Source: Phlyctochytrium arcticum (lineage: Eukaryota; Chytridiomycota; Chytridiomycetes; Chytridiales; Chytridiaceae). From it: a stretch of 64,000 bases of DNA. The translations under genes and the position numbers were made by a program. Below the pieces are notes generated by a model. That model was given only the letters and a program-made list of their open reading frames with translations. It was not told the DNA's origin and made no database searches. Positions 11,992-25,000 of the stretch are shown here, piece by piece; within the stretch, counting starts at the first letter, position 1; each line of letters opens with the position of its first letter. Where the stretch lies: NCBI GenBank assembly GCA_025602905.1, contig JAHLKI010000005.1:806001-870000 (forward strand), in the 5' to 3' direction.

Positions 11992-14900
11992 TTACGCAGG
12001 TATGTTGATAGCCAATACCTCGTCCTCATCATTGAAAATCATGACTTCTCGTCTGACCATTTCCAACACCTTGTCAAGAGGAATGCGGTCGTTGTTGTGT
12101 GGCTTAAATTTCCGTGATGGTGGTAGTGTCTTGGCCGGCTTGTCTGGTGGGTGATTTGTGATGGTTGATGGTGGTAAGATACTCGAGGTTGGTGGGATAG
12201 TAGGTTTCAAGGGTGATTTGACAGAGATTCTTGGAGGTAGCACAATTTCGAAACCGGAAGTGGAGGGTTTACTCGGGGATAAGCGGGATGGTGGATATGA
12301 TGAAGAGTTTGCAACGGGGTTTTGATGTTCGGGAAGTCGAGGAGGTTCGACCGACAGCCTGTTCAGCAAAGACGAGTAGGCCACTTTGAGGGGTGTAAAC
12401 ACATGTTTGGTATCAAGACCTGGTCCTTTCAGAGCTTCCTGTCGGATGAACTCTGCAGGTCCAAGCACAGTATGGGTCCTTGGTTCTGATAGTGATTCTG
12501 AAACGGTCGTTTGCGGTGAGAGAGGTGTTGACGAATGATTGCTGGTGCAATCCATTGCATCATCGTCGCTTAAGGATGACAGCGAAGCTGACCGGCTAAA
12601 ATTCCTTGTCGTGCTCATTGGTTGGGAATCAATAGTCATCGGAGTCGTGGAGTGATTTCCCTCGTCGGTTACAGTCGCTTCTGCGCTTACTGTCTCACTC
12701 GACCCCAGAGACTCGTTTATATCTTTTCCCTGCTCTCCCTCTTGTTCTTCTTGCCCCTCCTCAATATCTTCCGTATTTTGAGCGTCATTCGTACCAGTGA
12801 GCCAAGCCTTCAAACTCTTGAGTAGCTTGACCCCTCTTGTCTCGTTGCCCTTCCACACACTCGAAAAGTCATGCCGCTCCTCTCGATGTTCCGCGGTTCG
12901 ATAGCTTCGTACCAGAGACAACATCTTCTCAACTTCGTCAGCGTCCACTCCCTCACTTGTAACATCCTCGTGGCCGACAAGAACAGCCAGCGGCGCTCGG
13001 GGGACCCGCTTTTTGGGATCAGCAAGCACGAACCAGGTTAGATCAGACCGGGAAGTTTTCAAATGTGGATCGTAAGGGCCCATGATAGCTCCGAGGAAAG
13101 GGCGAGGCTGGTGATCATCATCAAACATGTTGGGTGCGGGGGGTCCAAAGGAAGGCAAAGTTTCGTGGGTATACGCAGAACCATCTTTGGAACCAGACGG
13201 TTCTGATTCGACCTCCATTGCCTGCAACACTGCCTTCTCGTCTCGCTTACCCACCCCAGCAGCACCAACAGGAGCACTTTCGTCGCCATAACAATATCCG
13301 CGGAAGGCCTCCTGATGCAAATGATGTGTGGTCAGATCCAAAATACTTGGATCCGTGCAAAAAACCGGGTGGGAATGATACCACCCAACAATTTGCAATC
13401 CCATTGCATCGGCCATTGACAAGCCTTCTGCTAAACTTTCTTCACTGGCTTCAACCGTGATCGAGGTATCAGCGCCTTCCATCGGTTTTCGCTGAGCTGG
13501 GAAAGCAGTACGAACGGTACACAGACATGTGACCGGGTCGTATGTACCGGCCAAAAGGCCGACAATTTCGGTATCGAGTAGGTGAGAATGGAGGTCCATG
13601 ACTGCAATCGCTTGCCTTGATACAACCAACTTGTATGGCTGGCTCCCAGGTTGTCCGTCTCCAGGTTTATTTCGAAATGGAACACAAGGCTTTAGGTCAT
13701 ATACACTCCTTCAAAAACATCGAGTCAATTTTTCTTCACTATAGTCAAATTGTGGGCACAATCACTTACTCGGCATATTGTCGTTTGGTCCTGGACTCTC
13801 TTTTTGGCCGATTACGCGCATAATCCGTCTTTCCATCCGCTCCTACCTCAATGCCCATCTCCTCTAACGCAGCCGCTAAAAGTGCCTCTTTTCGCGGAGC
13901 AGGAGAATTTGAGGGTGTGGATGTCTCTGTAGTGGAAACGCTCGATGACGTTGATGACGGGATTTTCTGAGTAGTACTTTGATTGGATGTAGCTGCCTTG
14001 GGGAGTGCTGATGTTTCCGTTTCTGGAGCAGTATTGACTTTGACCTTCTTGGGCCGACTAAAACATAAATTTGTTTCAGCTTGTAGTCTTGGGCCTGAAT
14101 AAAACCTCTCACACAAGTAGCGTACCTAGCGGCGGACTCGCTTCCCGGATCGCACGCCCCATCTACTGCGCCAACCATGCCTCCAGGTGTTCCAGGCCGT
14201 TTTTTGCTCTTTGGCTGCTCTAATGGTACATGAGCATCAGGAGCCGTCACTGATTTGCGCGTTTTCAAGTACGGTCTAACAGCTGCTCCATCAGGATTGA
14301 GTGCTTTACCACTCAAAGTATATCCTTCCCCAGTCTCCTTAACCTAAAAATTAGGTTGAGTATCAGCTCACGCTGCAGAAGCCATGAAGCAAATATACAG
14401 ACCTTGGCGGGCAAAGGTTCGTTGGCTAGCCACAAGTTGATGAAATGCTTTTGAGCATGCGACTTGACACATGTATGAGGGCGGGTTGATATAATCCTGG
14501 ATACCTGACAAGACTGCGTTGGTGACCCAATTTTGACCAACTTGGTCGGCTATGGCAAATCGTACCTCACCCCAATCCCTCCCATACGTTGCTATCGCAG
14601 TCAAAAACATCTTTTCTTCTTCTTCAGTCCATTTTCCCGTATTGAACGGCCCGGGCCCATCGAAACGCGATTTCCGACCTCTTCTGATCTTGGCTGTTGG
14701 CGGCGGCGACAAAGATTCCGTGGATGACTGGGAAGAGGAGGGTATCTTGAGGTTTAAGGCAGCAGCCGGTTCTTCAGTTGTAATTAGCTGTGATGCCTGA
14801 TTCCCCGCTTGATCTACAATGGCCACGGTTCCGGTTCCGGCCGTTACTTTTGGTTTCCGACTCTTTTTCTTTCCCGGGACTGGAGCTTTCGCGGCTACAG

Positions 14901-15173
14901 CTGCTGGTATTACGTTTAGTGAACGCGGTTTAGATATATAACCTTGAGCAGGCAAATGATCTCACCTCGTTGTCGGTTTGCCAATTTTTGTAATTGCTTA
15001 TCATCCGGAACAAAATCGTCATCATCCGCCCCAAATACAGCAGGACTGCTAGATTCCCCATCCCCGTCCCCGTCGCCATCATCCCAATAATGATTATCAT
15101 AAACATCTATCTCCTCCTGCAGCTGTCGGGCCAGCGCCGCGTCATTTTGCTCTTCAATGGTGGCGGGAGCCAT
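11992..15173 (-). CDS. SANT plus JAMM/MPN domain deubiquitinase, MYSM1 (2A-DUB) type
   Basis: Predicted nuclear zinc metalloprotease removing ubiquitin, by family likely from histone H2A. Exons: 15173-14966, about 14900-14403 (interrupted), 14343-14126, 14057-13770, 13707-11992; about 950 residues. Exon 1 gives an acidic N-terminus (MAPATIEEQNDAALARQLQE). The SANT/Myb domain reads TGKWTEEEEKMFLTAIATYG and ends SHAQKHFINLW. The MPN core starts DLHSHLLDTEIVGLLAG and has the full JAMM motif GWYHSHPVFCTDPSILD, with the two His, Ser and Asp in register. The tail of about 300 residues is Ser/Thr/Pro-rich, ending in a short charged helix. One or two very short introns interrupt the SANT domain at about 14480-14580, and their exact ends are uncertain. 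I do not see a clear SWIRM domain, which animal MYSM1 has between SANT and MPN. Confidence 0.85.
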
Positions 15174-18100
15174 GATTAATCAGAATCCTGCAATCAGACT
15201 TCACGGTTGACAGTCGCAGAGGCAGTTGTCTGGGGCGGTTTGGAACTAAGACAGATCCCGAGGAGGCCCTCTCCTATTTCTAGAAAGAAATGAAAGATAA
15301 GCAATTGATCTACCACTCCTGGTCACGTCAAATAAATAAAAGAAATTCCCCCCCCCCCTCTTTCGACCCAGCGAAATCCCACAACGAATCGACAGAACTT
15401 GAGAATCCCGGAGTTACAGATGTACACGAGAGTTGCAATGGCAAATCTGCCACTCTATGCCTCTTTCCTTGTGCAAGACCATCATCATCCTTTGAAAACC
15501 TTCGAGTCTTCAATCGTTTGGTTCCCAGATGTATCCCCAAAGGACAGGACCTGAAGCAGCCTTGGCTGCCCTACGATTTGCTCGACCTCGAAGGTGGCCC
15601 CTTCCGCGTGGCTACTGTTCCAGAGGTGCCCGATCACCTCCAAGTCAAAGGAGTAACACAATATCCTTGACACACTAGATCGAGATCTCTCACTTACATT
15701 TCAAAACACCGAAAGTATGAGCAGAAAGCCTTCTTCCAGAGAGCCTACCTCAAACTCCCAACGCTTGCTAAGTCAAAAACGGCTAGTGTCAACTGTGATA
15801 ATGGCCGACCATACAGGCCTCAGGCCTTCCATAATGCCCAATCAACTGTCCAGGTCCGAGTTTTGCATCACGTGAGTGGCTCAGTATGACAAAGTCGAGT
15901 TGCGCAGCTGGTCTTCTCGAAATTTGAATCTCCGCTCTGGATCTTTGTGGGGTGCCACGTTTGCGGCAGTGTCTGCATCAACGGCTAACCGGTGTCTTGG
16001 CGGGAGCCGCTGGGACGGCGTTGAATTTTTTTGACATGTCAACATTTTCTGTTGTAGGGCATCAATCATTTTAAGTCGTGTGAAAATTACTACACCTTGA
16101 CTTGCTTGATGAGGTTATAAAGACTGTCCGAAGGCAAGATCTGGCTGCCCTGTCTTGGATTCCCTAGCAGCGCGGCTGAAATGGGAATGGATGTACAATT
16201 TGCGGGCCTTGCCCGATATAATTATAATTCAGTTATCTGAAAGGGAGATAGAGAGAAAAGCCAAAGTTTCTCACAAACCCACTCACTGTACATGCAGTGT
16301 GTTGCAAAGCTGATCCAGCATCCATCACCACAAATTTGCGCAGCAGATCAGGGAAACCAACGAGACCTAAAGTGAGGATAACGCACAAACGCATATTATT
16401 TTCTACTGTAACGGAATCCAAGCGCACATTGCATTGCCCATTCAAAGCCATCTGCGCCTCGCAAGCACTGAAGCGAGCTAAAAAAAATTCCTAAAAGCGC
16501 TGCGTTGGCCTGAACCAAAAGCAAAGCAAGTAAGGGATGCGTCTGAAGGAACGAGCGATTTATGTGGGATTACAACAGTATAAACTTTGCTCTATATTCC
16601 AGACAACATGAGATCGAAACATATAGACGTAGTTCGCTGCATAAAAATTAGCTTTGCATCTCCCAGTTGCCACGCGTTCGGAACATCATCTCAGGTAACG
16701 GCCCCAGCTACAAGAAGATCTTTGATTGCTTTGACTTGAAGGCATTGGACGTTCGATCAAGAATTCGATAATGCACAGGGAATTGAAACCAGCCTTGCGT
16801 TGTCGTCTTGAGCTGCGGAGAGTGCGGAATACGTAAATTCTGCGTATTGATGGCCATGTCCCTGGTCCCAATAAAGATTATGTGTGTAATGATATGAAGT
16901 ACGATTGTGCTCCACTGTTGGCCGTATCAAGGTGGTCACCCTCCCCTTACACTACACGTACCCACAGAATAGACGAGTTGATACTTGAAACCCTGGGGAT
17001 GTAATGGAGGGACTGGAACAATCCGTAATGTGGAGAAACGTGTGCAGTCAGAGTTGGAACTTGTGCAAGCGAAGAGTATTGTGGAGAGGCGCTTAACTTT
17101 GTACCGGAAACCCGATCCCAGACCCGATCCAGGCAACCACAACAAGGAACAAAATATGTACGAGTGCATTGGCCGAGATTCGAACTCGGAACTCGAGACT
17201 GTGAAGTACATATCCATTCAGATATGACAATTCACCCACGAAACACTGGGGTGATAACGCAGTCACGAGGCCGCCATAACAAAGGGAAGATGATTTATGC
17301 CCCCAAGGTCTTCGTAAAGAGAAAGGTTTGAAGAGCAAAGGGAAACAAGGTTGATTTTCTGTATTGCTCGCGGCCTCGCAACTGGTATACCGTATCAAGA
17401 TACGTAAATGATACGACAGTACAAAGTCTATATGTGTGCCCTGTAAATCAAGGCGGGATTGGTTACTATTGACATGTCAATAACCAATGGAGTGGACGCT
17501 TCCATTCCGCCACCAATGCTTGTTCTTTTCCAACCAAACATTTGACTCATCAAGTTGCAGCCAGGTTGATTCTCAGCGTACTGCGCTACAGAATATTGAG
17601 TAATACACATCATGAAGGATGCTGCTGAATCGGGTAAGGTGAGGGGGATGTGATTAGCGCTACTACTGTGAATTACTTTCCTCAACTGCATGCCAGAGTT
17701 GGAATACCACTTGTACACTCTGCGTGCTGGTACAGAGTGGCCATACTCGTACCGCCCGCTCCACAAACTGGAAGTGTTGCCAGCGCCGGACGCTGTGAAA
17801 AGCACAAGACTTTGGAAACCATTGACAGCTTTTGACAGCTGTCAGTGGCAATCACGCGTTTCCACGTAGTGGACGTCAATCATGGCCCCTTTAATGAAAT
17901 CCGAGCCCCCGCATTGTCCTTGGGGAACCCAATACCTTGACACTGAGCAATCAGCCATAATTTGTACACACCGGATACTCTTCACGGGAAATCTGTACTC
18001 TACAGTATCTTCTCACGCCCATGATCTTGTCCTGTATCTCAATCTGCGTGCTTGTTAGCAACGTCTCGCGATCAAGCTACTTCCCGTTTGTACTGAGTAT

Positions 18101-18811
18101 AGGGCCATCATCACTCGAGACCTGCAATGTCATCATCCAAGGATGCCGACTTCCTTCTCCATGCGTCGATGGCAGGGCTGTTGCGAACATTGTCGACTTA
18201 CTTTCTGACGCCAGAGTATGTTACTCTTCCTTTCAATGGTTCCTCTTACTTGTAGGAGCTAATATGCAGCCTAAATTACTTTATGTCCCACGACCTCCGT
18301 CAAGCTGTCGGTGAAGCCTAAGAACATGCGACACCAACGTTCCATTTAACGAATTTTTAAAATGAGTTGATTACCCGGACAGCAACGTCTCTTGTAATGA
18401 ATGAGGGTGTATCTCTGCCAGGTTGCATGTGGAGGGTAAATGCAGCGTTTCGCATCTGTTGTGGGCGGGTACGGCCAGCTGAGGTCATTACTTGAAGGTT
18501 GGGAAATGAGAGATGTGGTGTGAGAACGATGGAGGATTGCTAGCCGCTGATGGTACACAGATGCGAGGAGCCTCTGGTACAAAAAACAAAGGTATATGGA
18601 CGTGCGTGGCTCTGGGGCAGGCATCCCGACATATCGTAGGGGTTTTGCTGAAATTTTGAACAGCGATCCGGTGGTGGATCGTGTGGTTGAGTGGGAAAAG
18701 GGATAGTTGAGGTTTGCGCGGCACGAAATGGTGACTAGTGTATGGGTGAGAATGGACAGTCATTATATATGGGACCTACTCCTAAGAATCTCGTTCATTT
18801 CTATTCTCCTT
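15174..18811. other. Long spacer, no supported gene
   Basis: Open frames here are short and lack family features. A possible minus-strand mini-exon at 16451-16290 (MALNGQCNVRL...) runs to a good donor (gtgagtgg) and a pyrimidine-rich acceptor near 16246, but the spliced product would be only about 59 residues. On the minus strand at about 17171-17188 there is a lone tRNA T-arm-like hairpin (CCGAG TTCGAAT CTCGG) with no matching acceptor stem. An 11-nt C run lies at 15348. Confidence 0.4.
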
Positions 18812-19134
18812 TTACAAAATCGATAATGAGTATAGGCCCGATGAGTAAGTAACCGACAACGTATTCCGAGGAAGTCCGCCTGAGAGCTCGGCTCTTGCTT
18901 CACTGTTTGGCGGTCGTAAAGAACGATTGGTTTTGCGACTAAGAGGTGTGGGAACGGGTTTCTCGAGTCCTTTCTTGCCCAGTGCTAGTAGGTAGGCTGC
19001 TGAGCGGTCTGTAAATTTCTGGGTGGTAGGTCTACTTGACGCTATTTTCAAAAGTCAGAGGAGAAAAAAACTTGCTAACCACAATAACTAGCTTACCCGA
19101 AACCCCACAACGGTACCTCGACGGCCATATTCAT
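18812..19134 (-). CDS. Small two-exon hypothetical protein
   Basis: Exon 19134-19097 (MNMAVEVPLWGF) joins exon 19034-18812 through a 62-nt intron with a gtaagc donor, a CT-rich tract and a TCAAG acceptor. The join gives an 86-residue basic protein with GRPTTQKFTDRSAAYLLALG followed by a Pro/Ser/Arg-rich part. The in-frame ATG pair at the start, the clean donor and the restored frame are the support. I do not recognise the family. The C-terminal ~20 residues could be read-through of a further intron. Confidence 0.45.
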
Positions 19135-21082
19135 TGGTAGACCACGTGCGCAGTTTCAGTACCAGCACTATATTCTTGCTTTCTGTCTGTTGTTGTCATT
19201 TCTCTTCGCTGTGTTCGGTTTCATAGCTCGCAAGCTTTATCGAGAGAAAAATACTGCATTGCGAAAACCTTGCCAGGGGCAAACGAGATCTAAATCTATA
19301 AGGCGTTTTTTGGCCGAGCGACAAACCCAAATTTCAATGGAAATCGGGGCAACAAACGAGAAGGCAACAAAACAAGAGTTAACTCCATACAGTCTCTCTG
19401 CTCAACACAGCTGCTGTTTAATATCATGCCGTCCTTGCCGTGCTTGCCCTCTTGTCGACCTTCCATCAGACTACTTCAACCCCTTGGTGTTCATAGTATC
19501 AGCAAAACTGCAACGGCAGCTCGTTCTACTCGGTTCTGCACCAGCAGGAGTGCCTTTGATCAAAACCTTCACATCCATTCTCTTTGACGGACAGTCCCAT
19601 CCGCCCACAAATCTCGACGAAGAGTTCTTTACAAAGGCAAGTTGCAAATCGGGCAGAACGCGTCGGACCCTGCAGCGACGCGTAAGAACCCAATAGCCCG
19701 GGCTATAAAAAGCCGGCCTTCCCCCCGCTTCCCTCTTGCTTTTTTTTCTCATCTCGGCTTCAGCGCCCCATCACCCATCAACAGCCCCCTCTGCAGCACC
19801 CCCCATCGATTTTAAGGAGTTGATACGTGGAGGACTGGATAGGTGAATCAGAGTTGGATGCGTATATCAGGGTGTCTTTCTCAAGTGAATGTTTTTGCGT
19901 TGGTGTGTTGTGTTGTGCGGATGAACAGTCACTGCGCAAAGGGAGAGCCAGCGCTGTACTGTGCTCGGGATGACAGTGCAATCGTGGTCTGAGAGCTGGA
20001 GGGGCTCGATGAGGGCCGCGAATGGGCCGGAAATAACTTTCCTGGTTTTTGTAACCTTTTCACAACATATCTGTGATATACACACTACACTTTACACTCT
20101 ATATCAAGAATCTGTTTCACTGTACACAAATGTCCATGTTGTGAGCTTGAACATTTCTACGCGGATATGAGACGTGTTCAATAGTATGCCGCGCGCAGTA
20201 GCCTGGTCCCCAGACAGTTTGTGGGATGAATTTCGAGGGTATCATGAAATGCTGTTTGTTACTGCTGCCAGATGTTCATCGTCATACATGGTCAGCAAAC
20301 GCACAAAGTTTGAGACTCAGTTTACAACCAGATCTCAAACGTCCCACTCATCTTGGCCTTCCTCCCCGTTTGCACCCTTAAATGTTAGGTTTGGGGGCGT
20401 ACGGACCATTATCGTCCAAAACTTAAAACTGTCTCATCCCCAACTGTATCTCGTCTTCACGCCGACAGACCCGATCCTCCCTCTGGCTAACGTCTCAGCC
20501 TTTCCCTGTACCGCTATAGATGTCCACCACGGAGGAGCGTTTCCCACGGGATGGTAGGGATCACTTAATTCTCATCGACACAAGTATCGACACTCAACAC
20601 AGCACTGCTTGAGCAGCAAAATATTGATTTTGTTTTTGAAGTTTACTCAGGGTTTTGTGTGATAATACAGCACTTTTGACCTTTTGTCCTGACTTTTCTT
20701 TGACATCCTTTCTCTATGCTTTTCCCTTCCCATTACATTCCCTCAGAAACCCATCTGCCACCAACAGTATTCAAAAGCAAATAGAGTCAACCGGAAACAT
20801 TTACAGTAAGATACAAATGAAGATTCCAAAAAAGAAAAACTCGACATACAAAAAGAAAAAGATTAAAATCCGCAACAGACTTGCCCAAATCCTCTCAAAA
20901 TGTCCTAGCTACAGATACGCCGCGCACGCCAGGTCCGGGAGATCCATGAAAAAAAAATTACAAAAGGAAATAATGACAGAGAAAAGATTCAAGGATTACG
21001 TGGGGAAGAGAGTACGAGTCAAAAACCATGTGGAGGCAGAAAAATACAAATTGGGGTACGCCGTTAGTCTTGGGCTTTGTTA
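19135..21082. other. Spacer with an orphan core promoter-like sequence
   Basis: At 19693-19710 a CCAAT-like word and TATAAAA (19704-19710) sit 30 nt upstream of a strong CT-rich tract (19725-19760), a typical fungal core promoter pattern on the plus strand. No convincing long reading frame follows. Frames at 20174-20557 and 20655-21161 lack family features, and the second overlaps the minus-strand gene end. A noncoding or multi-exon transcript is possible. Confidence 0.3.
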
Positions 21083-22057
21083 TCATGGTGTGTGGTCCCA
21101 GCCGGTTGAAACAGGTTTTGTGGGGGAGGGGGCAGATGAGGTGGTGGGTTCAATGGTGTAACTGGGGGGGATGGGAGTATCACTTGGGGGAGGAGAAATG
21201 GAGGGGTGGGTCGGCGCAAAGTATTCTGTGTCAAGATCGGTGGGCGTGAGGGGCGGGTCGGGTTGACTGCCCGGTTCCTGTTGCCAAGTGTAAGTTTTGC
21301 AGAGTTTGGGGGGCAAGACATCTGTGCAAGGGCGAAAGTACGACCGAGTTGAGGCGGCAGTCTTTGTAGTCACGATGCTGGCGACGGACGCAGAGCGTGA
21401 TGTTTTTGTGGGCGGACTAGAAACTTGGGGTTCAGCCGTGGCTGGTGAGCTGGGTTCTGAATGTTCTGTACGAGGGGTGGATAATGAGGTAGTTATGGGT
21501 GAGGCGGGTATGGGGGTGGTAGATGAGGTATTGTCGCTGGCCCGACCGCGTACTGGCTTGGCTGGTGCAGCTGGGGCAGCAGCAGAGGCAGGCGATGGGG
21601 TAACGGGAGTAGGAGGAGCACGATAAGGCTTTGGCGGCGGGGTCTGGTCAGCAAAATGAATGTGAGGCCCTGGTGACTGTCCTTGTGCTTGTTCCATTTG
21701 AGCCATGGACGGTTGAGGCGATAATTGCGGGGAAGCCTGTTGTGAGCAAGTTGGAGTTTGACCCGTTGCTTCGGCCCAGAAGCGTTGAATATGGCATGCG
21801 ACCACACTCATTCCTCGTTTTCGCTGGATTTTGCGGTTTTCGTAGCCCGGTCGACTCCGAACTCGACGTCGCCAGATGAAAAAGGCGCCAATCAGAATAG
21901 CCAGGGCAAAGACTGAAGTGAGGCCAATGATTTTGGCGAGATTCGAGACGGACATGCCGCCGCCCGTGCCTTCAGTTGGGGTGGTAGCTTCGGGTTGTCC
22001 TTCCGCTCTTGCCTGGAGGGCAGCTTTTATGATGGCAGTTTCCATAATGGCCACCAT
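21083..22057 (-). CDS. Single-pass membrane protein with long proline-rich tail
   Basis: Single-exon protein of 324 residues. A short N-terminal part (Ala, Glu, Thr, Gly rich) is followed by one membrane segment at about residues 40-62 (AKIIGLTSVFALAILIGAFF). A basic stop-transfer WRRRVRSR comes next, then a tail of about 260 residues rich in Pro, Ser and Thr, with PPPKPYRAPP and several PxxP stretches. The order fits a type I/III plasma membrane or wall-sensor protein with a cytoplasmic scaffold tail binding SH3 or WW domains, but no named family is recognised. The start is the first ATG; MVAIMETAII is not a typical cleavable signal. Confidence 0.65.
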   Translation of the reverse strand: MVAIMETAIIKAALQARAEGQPEATTPTEGTGGGMSVSNLAKIIGLTSVFALAILIGAFFIWRRRVRSRPGYENRKIQRKRGMSVVACHIQRFWAEATGQTPTCSQQASPQLSPQPSMAQMEQAQGQSPGPHIHFADQTPPPKPYRAPPTPVTPSPASAAAPAAPAKPVRGRASDNTSSTTPIPASPITTSLSTPRTEHSEPSSPATAEPQVSSPPTKTSRSASVASIVTTKTAASTRSYFRPCTDVLPPKLCKTYTWQQEPGSQPDPPLTPTDLDTEYFAPTHPSISPPPSDTPIPPSYTIEPTTSSAPSPTKPVSTGWDHTP

Positions 22058-25000
22058 GTCTGCTTTGTCGACGACGAGGGTACTCTCAGAGGTCTTCCAG
22101 GTGCGAAACTACGTCCCTTCTGATCCAAGACACTCGCTCGTTTCTTTCCTGATTGCCAAGTCACCAACAACGTAACCCTCTTGCTTCTTTCTTTCGAGTT
22201 CCTTCTAGTCCTTTCCCGCTCCGCCCAGTGTCTCCTCTGCGGTGCTGACGATCCTCCGTTCCCTGGCCGTCTTGAAGTTCCTGAGTCCAGCTCCTAATAT
22301 AGTTCAACAGCGATTGTCCAAAGTGAAAAGAAGAGGCCCCCGCGAGGTCGACCGCTCCTTTTGAATGAACGGAATGCGCGGACGCGCGGGTACAAGAGAT
22401 TGCCTCCACTCCGCCTAAGCCCCCTTGAGGCCCCCACTTTGCTAAGCACCTTTCCGTATTTGGCAATACTTTCTCCCTTTTGGGAACGGCTCGTTTTACT
22501 CGAAAGGAGGGTTCTTTTCCTCAACCGCCGAAACCCAGATTTTAACTTTACTTTGCGACTGGTCGAACACTCACATATTGTACGATAGTGATACTCGGGC
22601 CAGGTCCTGTATCTTAAAATCAGACGATATCCCAGGAATGTGAATGAGCGTCGCAACATCAGGCCATCTCTGGTGGGCCCATTGGAAGTCAACATGTGCA
22701 AAGGTGCCACCGCAGCGGCCCCTATTCATACACTGATTTGTACACGCTCTGCGATGTTCCCTATGGTATACTTACCCTTGGCAACCTTGGCAAATAAAGC
22801 TGAAGAGGGGACTTATTCTTCGACAATGGCTCGCAGACCTACAGAAAGGTCGGCAATCCCGACATAGACTATCTGATGAACAATTGGTTCGCGGAGGTCA
22901 TCTCCGGGGTCATCTTGCTTAATTTGATGCCTCATGTTCTCCAGGCGCTAAATTCAGGCTCGGCCACAGGGTGGTCTATTAGCTGATGTCCATTTTGCGT
23001 TGAGTGGTTTCATAAGTTTTTGCGGATTTGAGTCGAAAAGTATGTGAGATTTGTCCTATTTGGAGCGTCCAATGATTCCAATCGCCGTCCAATCTTTAAT
23101 CATTGATGAGAAGGCCGACTTGACGAAAGCTGAGATGTGTGTTGTTAAATGGCGTGTCCTCCTACTCGAGTATCACCTGCTCATGTCCCAGCAAAATCCC
23201 CGTCACCAAAAGATGAATGACTGGTGTAGCTTATAAGAGGACAGCCGAGTCGAGTCAACGCACAAATCATTGTTGACTCTCGGCATCGACTTGAATTGAT
23301 CTTTGACTCCTTTGACCTGAAGCCTTGCTTTATACTCGTACACCCTTGCTTTACAACAGATTGTATACGGTTACCTGGTATACTCGAGTATGTGAACTGT
23401 GCCCGATTCAGAGTGGTGATGAGTAGGATCGGACTGTTGGGCTGCCATGTAGCCTGCACGGATTTTGAGGGATCCTGACCTTGACAGGCATCTCGTCTTG
23501 TTATAACAGTTTGAGCCAGATGTTATTGAGTCTTGATCTTGTCAGGATGAACTTGAACTCTGCATGCAATGCCATGCATGCCACCTGCTGCTCACACGGG
23601 CTTGGTAAGCGGGAAAAAAGAAGTTTAAAAAGAAGGTGTTACCGAGCATTGTTGAATGTCTCCAGCCCTCAAATATCGAACACACGCTCAAATATCGAAG
23701 GAAGGCTTTATCAATTGAACTTCAGATCAAGACTCCAAGAGCATTTCAACGCGGCGTTCCAAACAACCGGTCCTTCAAATCTCGGAGCGCCTTCCATGTG
23801 CACCCCAGCGGAAGAGGAGTCCAACGTGCAAATGGAGTGATGATAGTGATCGTTAAAATGGAAAAAGTGTAGACCAAAAAAAGCTGGCTCCGAGAAATAA
23901 TGTCCATCCAGTGTCCACAGACTCCACACGTTTCGAGTTGGAACTCGGGTCCCACTGGCCCGCCCCCAGCAAGAACAATAGCGATCGCCAACATGGCACG
24001 AGCAAAAAAGTTGCAACACATCAAAAAGCCTCGATCAACTCAAGCAACAGTTGATTTGAGACCTGATTTGATTTGAGACACTTGAGAAGGCGACGCAGCT
24101 TAATTCGTATCAGCCATCCTGACCTCTTGAGTCTTGAAGTGGAATCAATCATGTTTCCCAACATTCCATATGTTACAATTTCAAGGATGGTGAGCCGGCG
24201 CTGATCTGTTTATGCTACAACCAAGGATCGCTAATTGAGTTAAAGTGTGTCCCAAACAAACATATACATAAGTCGGGCAAATGCGGCTTTGGAAGGTGCG
24301 TTTTTAGCCGACGACGGCGACGAGTTTCCGCGGTCTTGTTTCCGCACCGATTCTCCCATGCAGTTGGGAACTTTGCATTCACAGCGGTATCGATCGTAAA
24401 AGTACACACATGCGGGCTGGCTGAGTGGTTGGGCGAAATGCGCACTGGCCATTTTCAAAACCACAGCGGTGGGAACCCAAGTCCGTCGTCATTTTTTTCC
24501 CTGCATCGCAGCCCTTGGAACTTCTATGAATTCAGCGGCGTGCGGTTTTGATGCTCAAACACCTTTTTGCCGAGCAGCAGCGTACTCGAGTAAGCCGTCT
24601 TTTTGATAAAGGCTGCCTTTCCGGGGGACGACACCCTTCGGAGGCTTGCTTCGCCAGTCCACTGAATCTTTCGGGGGCCCCGTCGCGTCAAAACAACCCG
24701 TTCGTGCACCGCTAGATCGGGACTGGGTAAAACAGGACAATCACCTTGCTGTGAGCATTTTTCTTTGTTGCTGTTTGGATCGTCGCCGCAGGCTTGCCAG
24801 CGTCGCCGGCAGCTCCCGGTCGAGTCTTTCAAGAAACCCAACGCTTCTCCAGAGTTTTTGATACAACCCGTCACTTCCTGTATATTGGGATTAAGGAGGG
24901 GAGATCGTCGTCTGAGCCGTATAAGGTAAGTGTCGTCGCACAGCATCAAGTTATGCATCTGGCCTCGGGCTTTGCTTCCAGGTTTTTTTTTTCGTTGATT

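Noticed and set aside
15290..15673. Frames on both strands after the deubiquitinase promoter
   Set aside because: Short, with no motif, and interrupted by an 11-nt C run; no way to choose a strand.
17171..17290. Possible tRNA gene on the minus strand (perfect T-arm with TTCGAAT loop)
   Set aside because: No acceptor stem pairs with the sequence after the T-arm, and no anticodon stem forms at the right spacing. At most a tRNA fragment or SINE-like remnant.
20655..21161. Lysine-rich frame of 168 codons on the plus strand
   Set aside because: Its end overlaps the minus-strand membrane protein gene antisense, and its start is AT-rich low-complexity sequence.
24397..24475. tRNA-like start GGCTGGCTGAGTGGTTGG
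   Set aside because: No matching T-arm or acceptor stem downstream; chance similarity to a Ser/Leu tRNA start.
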